Shown here: one piece after another, positions 1-6,832 of the stretch
Position numbering within the stretch: position 1 is the stretch's first letter
Layout: the number at the start of each line of letters is the position of its first letter
Source: an uncultured Bacteroidales bacterium
Lineage (GTDB): Bacteria > Bacteroidota > Bacteroidia > Bacteroidales > UBA932
Length of the DNA stretch: 12,450 nt
Reading direction: 5' to 3'
Assembly (NCBI GenBank): GCA_905234775.1
Contig: CAJOJC010000085.1
Location: 1 to 12,450, forward strand
Notes under the pieces: model-generated
The model's input: only the letters and a program-made list of their open reading frames with translations
Told to the model about the DNA's origin: nothing
Database searches by the model: none
Program-made: the position numbers and the translations under genes

Positions 1-31
1 GGCTCTCCTCGCACCCGACTGTTGCCTAGTT

Positions 32-94
32 ATCACCCGAAATGTCTAATAGGGGCTTTGAGATGGTAGTCCATCACCCCATTTGTCTAATAGA
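32..94. repeat. Imperfect 22-bp direct repeat, 41-bp period
   Basis: Positions 32-53 and 73-94 share ATCACCC and TGTCTAATAG, separated by a variable 4-base core. The spacing from start to start is 41 bp. The TGTCTAA core is the reverse complement of the TTAGACA seen in the insertion-sequence end at 12358-12377, so these may be decayed transposon ends, but that link is weak. Confidence 0.45.
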
Positions 95-407
95 CCAAAA
101 AAACAAATGTTACCAGTCCCCTACCACGGGGGGCTCAGAATAGCCGTTCGGCGGCGATTCCGCAAGAGTGCCACACGGTAACCCCCTTTAGACGGATGTC
201 CAGGGCGCCTATCAGTGGGGCTGGGGGCAAAATTGCCTGTCGCGACACAACTGGATGCCGCAAAATAGGTTCTAGTAGGGGTCAGTGTGTGGCGCTTCTG
301 CGAAAAGCGAGGCAGGCTCTCCTCAGGCTGGCTTAAAATGTAACTATCTGATTAATGGCAACATGCCTAACCCCTGCTCATTTTTGAGTGGGGATCGCTG
401 ATAAATC

Positions 408-453
408 GGTGCTAACCTGCGGTAATCCCCGCAGGTTAGTACCAAGTTTTTTT
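408..453 (+). terminator. Intrinsic terminator before lolD
   Basis: Bases 408-422 pair with 429-443 to give a 15-bp stem (one G-T pair) around a 6-base loop. The central 11 bp, CTAACCTGCGG with its complement, is perfect. A run of seven T residues follows at 447-453. This is a typical intrinsic terminator on the + strand for whatever is transcribed from 1-407 or beyond. Because it lies 15 nt before the lolD start it could also act as an attenuator, but a promoter-like box sits after it, so simple insulation is more likely. Confidence 0.8.
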
Positions 454-454
454 G

Positions 455-462
455 TAAATTTG
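455..462 (+). promoter_or_regulatory. Bacteroides-type -7 box for lolD
   Basis: TAAATTTG matches the TAnnTTTG -7 consensus of the Bacteroides primary sigma factor. It ends 5 nt before the lolD ATG, so the transcript would have almost no leader. No clear -33 TTTG is visible at the usual spacing, which falls inside the terminator stem. Confidence 0.5.
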
Positions 463-467
463 TAGGG

Positions 468-1124
468 ATGATAATCGAGGCAACAGGAATTCATAAGTCG
501 TTCGGCACCCTGGAGGTGTTGAAGGGGGTGGATTTCAGCGCGGAGAAAGGAGAAGTCGTCTCTATAATGGGCGCATCCGGCGCCGGGAAAACGACTCTCC
601 TTCAGATACTCGGTACGCTGATGACCCCGGATAGCGGGGAACTAAGGATTGACGGAAAGAACGCGCTGGGACTCAAAGAGAGGGAGCTTGCCGCATTCCG
701 CGGAAGAGAAATCGGTTTTGTTTTCCAGGCCCATCACCTCCTGCCCGAGTTTACCGCATTCGAAAACGTAATGATTCCGGCGATGATTGCCGGAGGGCGG
801 ACTCAGTCCCAGATGAAGGCGGCGGCCGAAGAGGTGCTGTCCCGGGTGGGGCTCTGGAACCGGCTGAACCATCGCCCGGCCGAGCTATCGGGCGGAGAGC
901 AGCAACGCGTCGCGATTGCCCGCGCGCTCATCAATGACCCCGCCGTCCTGCTGGCCGACGAACCTACCGGCAACCTCGATTCCGCTACGAAGCAGGAAAT
1001 CCATCAGCTCTTCTTCGACCTTCGCGAGCAGCTCGGGCAGACGATAATCATCGTCACCCACGACCCCGACCTGGCTGACCTTTGCGACCGGACGATGCAT
1101 ATGGTGGATGGGCGCTTTCTGTAG
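468..1124 (+). CDS. lolD: ABC transporter ATPase, LolD-like
   Basis: A 218-residue ATP-binding subunit of the LolD/MacB subfamily, which in the LolCDE complex powers release of lipoproteins from the inner membrane to the periplasmic carrier. All ABC ATPase motifs are present: Walker A GASGAGKT (35-42), Q-loop glutamine (87), signature LSGGEQQ (140-146), Walker B ending in LLADE (161-165) and the switch histidine (198). The length and the DEPTGNLDS segment are typical of LolD. No permease gene follows; in Bacteroidota lolD is often separate from its permease. The ATG at 468 is the only sensible start, 5 nt after a -7 box and with no Shine-Dalgarno sequence. MacB-type or FtsE-type ATPases are the nearest alternatives; without the partner permease the substrate is inferred from family resemblance. 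Confidence 0.9.
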   Translation: MIIEATGIHKSFGTLEVLKGVDFSAEKGEVVSIMGASGAGKTTLLQILGTLMTPDSGELRIDGKNALGLKERELAAFRGREIGFVFQAHHLLPEFTAFENVMIPAMIAGGRTQSQMKAAAEEVLSRVGLWNRLNHRPAELSGGEQQRVAIARALINDPAVLLADEPTGNLDSATKQEIHQLFFDLREQLGQTIIIVTHDPDLADLCDRTMHMVDGRFL

Positions 1125-1127
1125 AAG

Positions 1128-1148
1128 ATGCCCGATCAGGTCGGGCAT
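1128..1148. repeat. Palindromic repeat after lolD
   Basis: ATGCCCGA (1128-1135) and TCGGGCAT (1141-1148) form an 8-bp perfect stem around the 5-base loop TCAGG, starting 3 nt after the lolD stop codon. There is no T-run on either side, so it is a poor intrinsic terminator. It resembles the short intergenic palindromes of REP type that recur in many bacterial genomes, but copy number cannot be judged from one window. Confidence 0.55.
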
Positions 1149-1212
1149 GACAAAACCGGGAAGGCGTGACAAAACCGGGAAGGCATGACAAAACCGGGAA
1201 GGCATGACAAAA
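1144..1212. repeat. 19-bp tandem repeat, 3.6 copies
   Basis: The unit GGCATGACAAAACCGGGAA occurs at 1144-1162, 1163-1181 (with one A-to-G change) and 1182-1200, followed by 12 bases of a fourth copy at 1201-1212. The first copy begins inside the right arm of the preceding palindrome, suggesting the array grew from that element. It fills almost all the lolD-transketolase spacer and opens a false upstream start for the transketolase gene at 1185. Confidence 0.9.
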
Positions 1213-1216
1213 GAAC

Positions 1217-1224
1217 TATTATTG
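1217..1224 (+). promoter_or_regulatory. Possible -7 box for transketolase
   Basis: TATTATTG differs from the TAnnTTTG -7 consensus at one position and ends 5 nt before the ATG at 1230, the same position as the boxes before lolD, lepA and the DUF2723 gene. No -33 element is evident. Confidence 0.35.
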
Positions 1225-1229
1225 CAACT

Positions 1230-2069
1230 ATGGCCAATATTGAAACATTAAAGAAAACCGCCTCGCAGGTTCGACGCGACATCATCAGGATGGTAGGCGC
1301 GGCGAAATCCGGCCACCCGGGCGGCTCGCTCGGCATTACGGACGTAATGACCGCGCTGTACTTCAGTGAGATGAATCACGACCCTAAGACGTGGACCCGC
1401 GAGGGTAAAGGGCAGGATATGTTCGTCATTTCCGCCGGCCACCTCGCCCCCGTCTACTACAGCGTCCTCGCGCGCAGCGGCTATTTCCCCGTCAGCGAGC
1501 TTGGAACTCTGCGCAAGTTCGGCACCCGCCTTCAGGGCCACCCCTGCGTCACCGACCATCTCCCCGGCGTCTTCGCTCCTTCGGGCTCGCTCGGCCAGGG
1601 CCTTTCGGCCGCTGCGGGAATGGCCCTCGGCAAGAAGATCGACGGCGACCCCGGGCGCGTCTATGTCCTTCTGGGCGACGGCGAGAGCGAGGAAGGTCAG
1701 ATCTGGGAGGCCGCAATGTGGGCTCCGCACCATAAGATCGACAACCTCATCGCGTTCACGGACCTCAACGGTCAGCAGATCGACGGTCCTACCGAGACTA
1801 TCACCGGCATCGACAACCTCAGCGACAAATGGGCCGCGTTCGGATGGGACGTCATCCTCGCCGACGGCCACGACTTCGAAAGCATACTTCAGGCCTTCGA
1901 ACTCGCCCATGCCGCGAACGGTAAGCCGAAGATGATACTCTTCAAGACGGAAATGGGCCATGGCGTCGATTTCATGGCAGGAACACACAAATGGCACGGC
2001 AAGGCCCCGAACGCCGAAGAGGTAGAGAAGGCCCTCGCCCAGCTGGAAGAAACATTGGGAGACTATTAG
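1230..2069 (+). CDS. Transketolase, N-terminal subunit
   Basis: A 279-residue protein matching the thiamine-diphosphate pyrophosphate-binding half of transketolase, which moves two-carbon ketol units between sugar phosphates in the non-oxidative pentose phosphate pathway. Visible landmarks are SGHPGG (27-32), the AGHLAP segment with His71, the cofactor motif GDGESEEGQ starting at 149 and running to LNGQQIDG (around 179-186), and the GHGVDFM segment (253-259). It is the split form of the enzyme: the C-terminal half is a separate gene starting one base after this stop codon, so the two are co-translated and must assemble. I start it at 1230 because upstream in-frame codons back to 1185 come from the tandem repeat and are not transketolase-like, and because a -7-like box precedes 1230. 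Confidence 0.93.
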   Translation: MANIETLKKTASQVRRDIIRMVGAAKSGHPGGSLGITDVMTALYFSEMNHDPKTWTREGKGQDMFVISAGHLAPVYYSVLARSGYFPVSELGTLRKFGTRLQGHPCVTDHLPGVFAPSGSLGQGLSAAAGMALGKKIDGDPGRVYVLLGDGESEEGQIWEAAMWAPHHKIDNLIAFTDLNGQQIDGPTETITGIDNLSDKWAAFGWDVILADGHDFESILQAFELAHAANGKPKMILFKTEMGHGVDFMAGTHKWHGKAPNAEEVEKALAQLEETLGDY

Positions 2070-2070
2070 T

Positions 2071-3000
2071 ATGAAGAAGTATATCGACACCGGTAAGAAG
2101 GACACCCGCAGCGGTTTCGGCGCGGGCCTTCTCGAAGCAGGCAAACGCGACAGTCGCGTGCTCGCTCTCACCGCCGACCTTAAGGGTTCGGTTAAGATGG
2201 ACGCTTTTGCGGCCGAGTTCCCCGAACGGTTCATCCAGTGCGGAATCGCCGAATCGAACATGGTCGGAGTGGCTGCTGGTCTCGCTACAACCGGAAAGGT
2301 CCCGTTCATCGGCTCCTTCGCAGAGTTCGTTACCGGCCGCGTCTATGACCAGCTCCGCCAGGAGGTCGCCTATGGCCACACCAATGTAAAGATCGCCTCG
2401 TCCCACGCCGGAATTACCCTCGGCGAAGACGGCGCGACCCATCAGACGATGGAGGATGTCGCCCTTATGCGCGCCCTTCCGGGTATGACCGTTCTTGTTC
2501 CCTGCGACTACAACCAGACCAAGAACGCAACCATCGCCGCAGCGGCTTATGAAGGTCCCGTTTATCTGAGATTCGGCCGCCCGTCGGTTCCGAATTTCAC
2601 TCCGGAAGACGAAGAGTTCGTTATCGGGAAGGTATATAATCTGAATCCCGGAAGCGACGTTACCCTAATCGCAAACGGACACCTTGTCTGGGAAGCGCTG
2701 CTTGCGGCCGAGGCCCTCGAGGCTGAAGGCATCAGCGCCGAAGTCCTGAATGTCCCTACCGTGAAGCCTCTCGACGAGGCCGCGATCATAGCTTCGTTGA
2801 AGAAGACCGGCTGCGCGGTAGTTGCTGAGGAGCACAATATGGCAGGGCCGTGGCTGCCGTATCCGCCTCAGCAGTCCCTGCACCGATTGCCTTCGTCAAC
2901 GGCGCCGACCGCTTCGGCCAGTCCGGCACCCCCGCGGAGCTCCTCGCCGCCTATGGCCTCAATGCCGAGGCTATCGCAGCGGCCGCCCGCGAGGTCCTGA
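2071..3000 (+). CDS. Transketolase, C-terminal subunit (frameshifted 3' end)
   Basis: The partner of the preceding gene, starting 1 nt after its stop codon. Residues 1-259 are normal for the pyrimidine-binding and start of the C-terminal transketolase domains: CGIAESNMVG with catalytic Glu61, the SHAGITLGEDGATHQ segment (111-125), LRFGRPSVP (157-165) and AEEHNMAG (252-259). After Gly259 the frame continues as about 50 residues rich in Pro and Ser that do not resemble transketolase, ending at 3000. The expected continuation is found in another frame (2847-3011). The break fits loss of about 13 bases, removing the usual Gly-Leu-Gly-x after AEEHNxxG. Whether this is a real mutation or an assembly error cannot be told here. 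If real, the C-terminal domain is cut short, though the catalytic pyrimidine domain is intact. Confidence 0.88.
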   Translation: MKKYIDTGKKDTRSGFGAGLLEAGKRDSRVLALTADLKGSVKMDAFAAEFPERFIQCGIAESNMVGVAAGLATTGKVPFIGSFAEFVTGRVYDQLRQEVAYGHTNVKIASSHAGITLGEDGATHQTMEDVALMRALPGMTVLVPCDYNQTKNATIAAAAYEGPVYLRFGRPSVPNFTPEDEEFVIGKVYNLNPGSDVTLIANGHLVWEALLAAEALEAEGISAEVLNVPTVKPLDEAAIIASLKKTGCAVVAEEHNMAGPWLPYPPQQSLHRLPSSTAPTASASPAPPRSSSPPMASMPRLSQRPPARS

Positions 3001-3011
3001 AGCGTAAATAA
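2847..3011 (+). pseudogene. Out-of-frame transketolase C-terminal tail
   Basis: Read from GCC at 2847, this frame encodes 54 residues that continue the transketolase domain (AVAAVSASAVPAPIAFVNG, then DRFGQSGTPAELL) and ends in KRK and a TAA at 3009-3011. Its codon use (GCC, CTC, GGC) matches the intact part of the gene, so the shift is recent or artefactual. Spacing to the PAPIAFV block agrees with the family once a four-residue gap plus one base is allowed at the break. Confidence 0.85.
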
Positions 3012-3012
3012 T

Positions 3013-3043
3013 TTTGATATTTGCCCGAAGGGGTATATATTTG
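3013..3043 (+). promoter_or_regulatory. Promoter of tRNA-Pro and sui1-like gene
   Basis: TTTG at 3013-3016, then 19 nt, then TATATTTG at 3036-3043: the best match in the window to the Bacteroides -33/-7 promoter. Predicted transcription start is near 3047, about 40 nt before the tRNA. The -7 box sits in the loop of an inverted repeat, AAGGGG (3028-3033) with CCCCTT (3047-3052). Confidence 0.75.
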
Positions 3044-3086
3044 CTGCCCCTTTCGGTACGGCCGTCAGGTCGCCGGGAGGGGAATT

Positions 3087-3159
<73 letters not shown>

Positions 3160-3167
3160 CTCGCATT

Positions 3168-3512
3168 ATGTCAGAGAACGATTGGAAAAAACGTCTCGGA
3201 ATTGTCTATTCGACTAACCCGGATTTTCAGTATTCTACGGAAGAGACTTCGGAGCCCGAAACTCTCGAGCCCTCGAAGCAGCGGCTGATTGTCCGCATAG
3301 ACAGAAGCGGCCGCGCCGGAAAGCAGGTTACCCTTGTCCAGGGCTTTGTCGGAACACAGGAAGACCTCGCCGAACTTGGGCGTAAGCTCAAGGTAAAATG
3401 CGGGGTGGGCGGCAGCGCAAAAGACGGCGAAATAACCGTTCAGGGCGACCTTCGCGACAAAGTCACCAAGCTGCTGCTCGAGATGGGCTATAACGCTAAG
3501 CGCGGAAACTAA
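3168..3512 (+). CDS. SUI1/eIF1-like translation factor
   Basis: A 114-residue protein. Residues about 36-112 form a SUI1 (eIF1/YciH) domain, with the typical QRLIVRIDRSGRAGKQVTLV strand region and the segment CGVGGSAKDGEITVQGD (78-94). The first 35 residues are acidic and probably flexible. In archaea and eukaryotes eIF1 guards start-codon selection; bacterial YciH-type proteins are thought to influence initiation fidelity, but their role is not settled. The ATG at 3168 lies 8 nt after the tRNA-Pro 3' end, so tRNA processing would leave a mRNA with an 8-nt leader. Earlier in-frame starts run through the tRNA and are rejected. Its TAA interlocks with the tatC stop codon on the other strand. 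Confidence 0.92.
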   Translation: MSENDWKKRLGIVYSTNPDFQYSTEETSEPETLEPSKQRLIVRIDRSGRAGKQVTLVQGFVGTQEDLAELGRKLKVKCGVGGSAKDGEITVQGDLRDKVTKLLLEMGYNAKRGN

Positions 3513-4273
3513 TCTTTTACTTCCGCAGCCGGAACTACGAGGATCGACACCTCGTACAGCAAATAAATAGGAAGGAAGACGACCATCAGGGTGAAGGGGT
3601 CGCCGGTAGGGGTAATGACTGCCGCCAGAATAAGCAGAATAACTATAGCATAGCGGCGGTACTTGCGCAGCAACCCCTTGTTGACAATGCCGAATTTACC
3701 GAGTACCCACGCCAGAACGGGAAGCTCGAAGACCAGTCCCATTATAAAAATAATCGACACGAAAGTCGAGATATAGGAGTTCAGGGATATCTGCGTCAAG
3801 ATCCCTGTCCCTATATGATAACCGGCTAAAAACCTGAAAGTCAGAGGGAAAACCAGCAGATATCCCACCGCGCAGCCGATATAAAACAACAGCGCGACTG
3901 CCAGCATCGCAAATCCCATCCCGCGCTTCTCGTTCTTATACAAAGCCGGCTTGACGAAAAGCCAAACCTCAACAAGCAAATAGGGGAACCCGACCACCAG
4001 CGCCAGCAAAAATGCGGTGCGCATATGGGTGAAGAAAGGCGCGGTTACGTTGATATTGACAATGTCTATCTTGAAGTCCCCGGTAAAGATGCCTCCAAGC
4101 CACTTATAAACGAAGAACTCTCCCGTAGTCGGTGCTAAAATGACGGCGTCGAACAGCGACGGCATCACGGCGAATGCGGCGATAAACAAAATCAGGATCG
4201 CCCCGAGCGTCCTGAAAATAGACCATCTCAAAACCTCCAGATGGTCCCAGAAAGTCATTTCGCCGTTAGACAT
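3509..4273 (-). CDS. tatC: Sec-independent translocase subunit TatC
   Basis: A 254-residue membrane protein with about six hydrophobic segments, matching TatC, the core receptor of the twin-arginine pathway that exports folded proteins across the inner membrane. Family landmarks are MTFWDHLEVLR (6-16), VWLFVKPALYKNE (103-115), YIGCAVGYLLVFPLTF (131-146) and TPTGDPF (221-227). The glutamate after YKN (residue 115) matches Glu103 of E. coli TatC. At the site of E. coli Glu15, in the HLxELR motif that contacts the signal peptide, this protein has Val14. Its start overlaps the end of tatA by 8 bases, indicating translational coupling. The TAG stop shares three bases with the convergent sui1-like TAA. 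Confidence 0.94.
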   Translation of the reverse strand: MSNGEMTFWDHLEVLRWSIFRTLGAILILFIAAFAVMPSLFDAVILAPTTGEFFVYKWLGGIFTGDFKIDIVNINVTAPFFTHMRTAFLLALVVGFPYLLVEVWLFVKPALYKNEKRGMGFAMLAVALLFYIGCAVGYLLVFPLTFRFLAGYHIGTGILTQISLNSYISTFVSIIFIMGLVFELPVLAWVLGKFGIVNKGLLRKYRRYAIVILLILAAVITPTGDPFTLMVVFLPIYLLYEVSILVVPAAEVKD

Positions 4274-4427
4274 CCAGATCGTCCTTTATATCCTTAATCC
4301 CGTCGCGGAACTGCTTGACTCCCTTCCCGATGCTCTTCATCAGCTCGGGAATCTTCTTCCCGCCGAAAAGCAGCAGAACGACCAGTGCGATGATGACTAT
4401 TTCACCTGTACCTATATTTCCAAGCAT
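4266..4427 (-). CDS. tatA: Twin-arginine translocase subunit TatA
   Basis: A short gene of 53 residues. The product begins [20 protein letters not shown], a single membrane helix, followed by the hinge FGGKKIPEL and an amphipathic helix rich in Lys (SIGKGVKQFRDGIKDIKDD). This is the TatA/TatE architecture: TatA oligomers form the passage for folded substrates recruited by TatC. It is near the short end of the family's range, with little C-terminal tail. Its ATG overlaps the lepA stop codon by one base (TAATG) and its end overlaps the tatC start, so lepA, tatA and tatC form one tightly coupled transcript. No separate TatB is seen, in line with minimal Tat systems. Confidence 0.93.
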   Translation of the reverse strand: MLGNIGTGEIVIIALVVLLLFGGKKIPELMKSIGKGVKQFRDGIKDIKDDLDV

Positions 4428-6217
4428 TATGAATCGAGTTTAAGAACTGCCATAAATGCGGACTGAGGTACCTGGACGGTACCGATCTGACGCATACGTT
4501 TCTTTCCTTCCTTCTGCTTCTCGAGCAGTTTTCTCTTACGGGTAACGTCGCCGCCGTAACATTTTGCGGTAACATCCTTGCGGACCTGCTTTACCGTCTC
4601 GCGGGCGATAATCTTCGCTCCGATGGCGGCCTGAATAGGGATGTCGAACTGCTGGCGGGGGATGAGTTCCTTCAGCTTCTCGCACATCCTGCGCCCGAAG
4701 GTGTAGGCGTTGTCTTCATGTATCAAGGTCGAAAGCGCATCGGCCGGCTCACCGTTAAGCAGAATATCCAAACGCACAAGCCGTGCCGGGCGGTAGTCCG
4801 TCAGATGATAGTCGAACGACGCATATCCCTTCGAGATGGTCTTCAGCTTATCATAAAAATCAAAGACTATTTCCGAAAGCGGCAGGTCGTAGTTCAGCTC
4901 GATTCGGTCGGCGGTGATATAGTGCTGGCTGATAAGCGTTCCACGCCTGTCGAGGCACAGTTTCATGATCGGCCCGAAGAACTCGGTCTTCGAGATAATC
5001 TGCGCGCGGATGTACGGCTCTTCGATATGGTCGATGAGAGTAGGGGCCGGCATGCCCGAAGGGTTATGGACCGTTATCACCTCGCCCTGGGTCGTATAGA
5101 CCTTGTACGAAACGTTCGGCACGGTCGTAATCACGTCCATGTCGAACTCGCGGAACAGGCGCTCCTGAACGATCTCGAGATGGAGCAACCCCAGGAAGCC
5201 GCAGCGGAAGCCGGAGCCCAGCGCGAGCGAGCTCTCGGGCTCGTAGAAGAACGACGCATCGTTGAGCTTGAACTTCTCGAGCACGGCGCGCAGCTCCTCG
5301 AACTTGTCTGCCTGAACCGGGTACATGCCCGCGAAGACCATGGGCTTGACTTCCTCGAATCCGGCAATCGCTTCGCTGCACGGCTCCACGACGTGGGTAA
5401 TCGTATCGCCCACCTTCACCTCGACGGCGCTCTTGATTCCGGTGATGACATAGCCAACATCGCCGGCTTCTACCCGCGCGGTCGGGATGAGCTTCATCTT
5501 CAGGCAGCCCACCTCCTCCACGTCGTACTCCATTCCGGTGGCGAAGAACTTCACCTTGTCGCCCTTGGCGAGCGAGCCGTTCTCTATCTTGAAGTAGGCG
5601 ATCACGCCCCTGAACGGGTTGAAAACCGAGTCAAAAATTAGGGCCTGCAGCGGCGCCGAGGGGTCTCCGGCGGGCCCGGGAATCTTCTCGACGATAGCGT
5701 CGAGTATCGGGGCCACGCCCTCGCCCGTGCGCGCCGAAATCTTATATACGTCTTCGGGCGCGCAGCCCAGCAGGTCGCAGACTTCGTCTGTGACGATGTC
5801 TACCTGGGCCGAGTCCATGTCGATCTTATTTACGACCGGGATAATCTCGAGACCGTGGTCGATCGCCATATAGAGGTTCGAGATAGTCTGGGCCTGTACG
5901 CCCTGGGTAGCGTCTACTACCAGCAACACGCCCTCGCAAGAGGCGATCGAGCGTGAGACTTCGTAAGAAAAGTCTACATGGCCGGGAGTGTCGATGAGGT
6001 TGAGCTTATATTTCTCGCCCTTGTAGTTATACTCCATCTGGATCGCGTGGCTTTTGATCGTGATGCCTTTTTCGCGCTCCAGATCCATATCATCGAGAAC
6101 CTGATTCTCCATATCCCGCGCAGACAGGGTCTGCGTGAGTTCGAGAAGGCGGTCGGCCAGGGTTGATTTGCCGTGGTCGATGTGGGCGATGATACAGAAG
6201 TTGCGGATATTGCTCAT
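4427..6217 (-). CDS. lepA: Elongation factor 4 (LepA)
   Basis: A 596-residue translational GTPase, full length for LepA/EF4, a ribosome-associated factor linked to back-translocation or to initiation and ribosome assembly. GTPase motifs are G1 AHIDHGKS (11-18), GITIKSH (51-57), G3 DTPGH (76-80), G4 NKID (130-133) and the SARTGEG G5 region. The LepA-specific C-terminal region is present, ending in [17 protein letters not shown] and a short tail. I start at 6217 (MSNIRNF) and not at the TTG at 6226, because that codon lies inside the -7 box. It follows yidD by 21 nt and is coupled to tatA through TAATG. Confidence 0.97.
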   Translation of the reverse strand: MSNIRNFCIIAHIDHGKSTLADRLLELTQTLSARDMENQVLDDMDLEREKGITIKSHAIQMEYNYKGEKYKLNLIDTPGHVDFSYEVSRSIASCEGVLLVVDATQGVQAQTISNLYMAIDHGLEIIPVVNKIDMDSAQVDIVTDEVCDLLGCAPEDVYKISARTGEGVAPILDAIVEKIPGPAGDPSAPLQALIFDSVFNPFRGVIAYFKIENGSLAKGDKVKFFATGMEYDVEEVGCLKMKLIPTARVEAGDVGYVITGIKSAVEVKVGDTITHVVEPCSEAIAGFEEVKPMVFAGMYPVQADKFEELRAVLEKFKLNDASFFYEPESSLALGSGFRCGFLGLLHLEIVQERLFREFDMDVITTVPNVSYKVYTTQGEVITVHNPSGMPAPTLIDHIEEPYIRAQIISKTEFFGPIMKLCLDRRGTLISQHYITADRIELNYDLPLSEIVFDFYDKLKTISKGYASFDYHLTDYRPARLVRLDILLNGEPADALSTLIHEDNAYTFGRRMCEKLKELIPRQQFDIPIQAAIGAKIIARETVKQVRKDVTAKCYGGDVTRKRKLLEKQKEGKKRMRQIGTVQVPQSAFMAVLKLDS

Positions 6218-6223
6218 TAGGCG

Positions 6224-6231
6224 CAAATATA
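6224..6231 (-). promoter_or_regulatory. -7 box for lepA-tatA-tatC
   Basis: On the minus strand TATATTTG followed by CG, ending 6 nt before the lepA ATG. It matches the TAnnTTTG consensus and the extended TATATTTGCG seen before the DUF2723 gene. It lies in the 21-nt gap after yidD, so lepA may be read both from this box and from upstream. A -33 match is not clear. Confidence 0.6.
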
Positions 6232-6238
6232 GTAAAAA

Positions 6239-6481
6239 TTACGGCACGGGGTCGTACCCGCTGCCGCCCCAGGGGTGACATCTTAAGATCCGCTTCAAAG
6301 ACAGCCAAAAACCCTTGAAGGGCCCGTACTTTCTGAAGGCCTCCAGCGCATACTGCGAACAGGTAGGAGTGAACCTGCAGGTGGGCCCGCCTTTAAGGGG
6401 CGAGATGCAGATCTGATAGAACTTTATCAAAAGAATAAAAGGAGCTGCCAGCACCTTCTTTACGAATCCCCAGAAACTCAT
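6239..6481 (-). CDS. yidD: Membrane protein insertion efficiency factor YidD
   Basis: An 80-residue protein of the YidD family, a small inner-membrane-associated factor that assists YidC-dependent insertion of membrane proteins. The N-terminal amphipathic segment ([14 protein letters not shown]) and the family core are clear: [17 protein letters not shown], then [24 protein letters not shown], including the three conserved cysteines. Its ATG overlaps the rnpA stop (ATGA), the usual rnpA-yidD coupling in bacteria. Confidence 0.95.
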   Translation of the reverse strand: MSFWGFVKKVLAAPFILLIKFYQICISPLKGGPTCRFTPTCSQYALEAFRKYGPFKGFWLSLKRILRCHPWGGSGYDPVP

Positions 6482-6828
6482 AATTTCGAGGAGATTTTAC
6501 CGAGGATCTCCGCGACTTCTCCGAAGATGACGTCGAAAGGTAAGACCTCAGGGGAATTGTAAGCTATCATCAGATCAATCCCGGTACCCGTCAGCAACCC
6601 CTTCTGGAGCCTGTAACTCTCGCGCAGTCTGCGCTTCAGCAAATTGCGCCGGACGGCCCTTTTGAAGAACTTTTTCGGAACGCTTACCAACAGGCGGTTG
6701 ACCGGGCCCTCGCCCGCGAGCCAGCAGTACTTCAGGTGGGCAGTAGAACCCCAGCGTCCGCCGTCGAGAAGGCGGGCGAGGGCGGTTTTTCCGCTCAGCC
6801 TTTCAGTCTTGGGCAGCGAGGCGTCCAT
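6478..6828 (-). CDS. rnpA: Ribonuclease P protein component
   Basis: A 116-residue basic protein, the protein cofactor of RNase P, which trims tRNA 5' leaders. The diagnostic RNA-binding block [18 protein letters not shown] lies at 56-73, after the VSVPKKFFK strand. The N-terminal [15 protein letters not shown] segment is also typical. In many bacteria rnpA follows rpmH (ribosomal protein L34); here the upstream neighbour is hemD, 4 nt away, and no rpmH is present in this window. It overlaps yidD by 4 nt. Confidence 0.95.
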   Translation of the reverse strand: MDASLPKTERLSGKTALARLLDGGRWGSTAHLKYCWLAGEGPVNRLLVSVPKKFFKRAVRRNLLKRRLRESYRLQKGLLTGTGIDLMIAYNSPEVLPFDVIFGEVAEILGKISSKL

Positions 6829-6832
6829 CGAA

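Larger units (their letters stand above)
1..467. other. Non-coding region upstream of lolD
   Basis: No reading frame here looks like a gene; the longest small open stretch on the + strand (from about 30 to 140) is about 36 codons and unrecognised. The region contains an imperfect 22-bp direct repeat (32-53 and 73-94), a 10-base repeat GGCTCTCCTC at 1-10 and 315-324, several short hairpins (for example CATTTGT at 80-86 with ACAAATG at 103-109, and an imperfect one at 371-393) and a strong terminator at its right end. That terminator means a + strand transcript, either the tail of an upstream gene or an unrecognised small RNA, stops just before lolD. I looked for the core motifs of tmRNA, SRP RNA and RNase P RNA and did not see them. 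Confidence 0.6.

Noticed and set aside
238..247. Palindrome TGTCGCGACA
   Set aside because: A single 10-bp palindrome with no partner site or regulator nearby; chance cannot be excluded.
1..467. tmRNA, SRP RNA, 6S RNA or RNase P RNA
   Set aside because: Core conserved motifs of tmRNA, SRP RNA and RNase P RNA were looked for on both strands and not seen; 6S RNA lacks a diagnostic primary sequence and could not be assessed.
1144..1212. CRISPR-like array
   Set aside because: Units are directly adjacent with no spacers, and no cas genes are in the window; it is a tandem repeat.
1248..2309. 353-codon minus-strand frame across both transketolase genes
   Set aside because: Antisense to a clear gene pair, no recognisable domain; explained by the codon bias of the real genes.
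4718..5641. 307-codon open frame on the + strand inside lepA
   Set aside because: It lies antisense to an intact, fully recognisable lepA and has no family resemblance; the Arg/His/Leu-rich product is typical of an antisense shadow.
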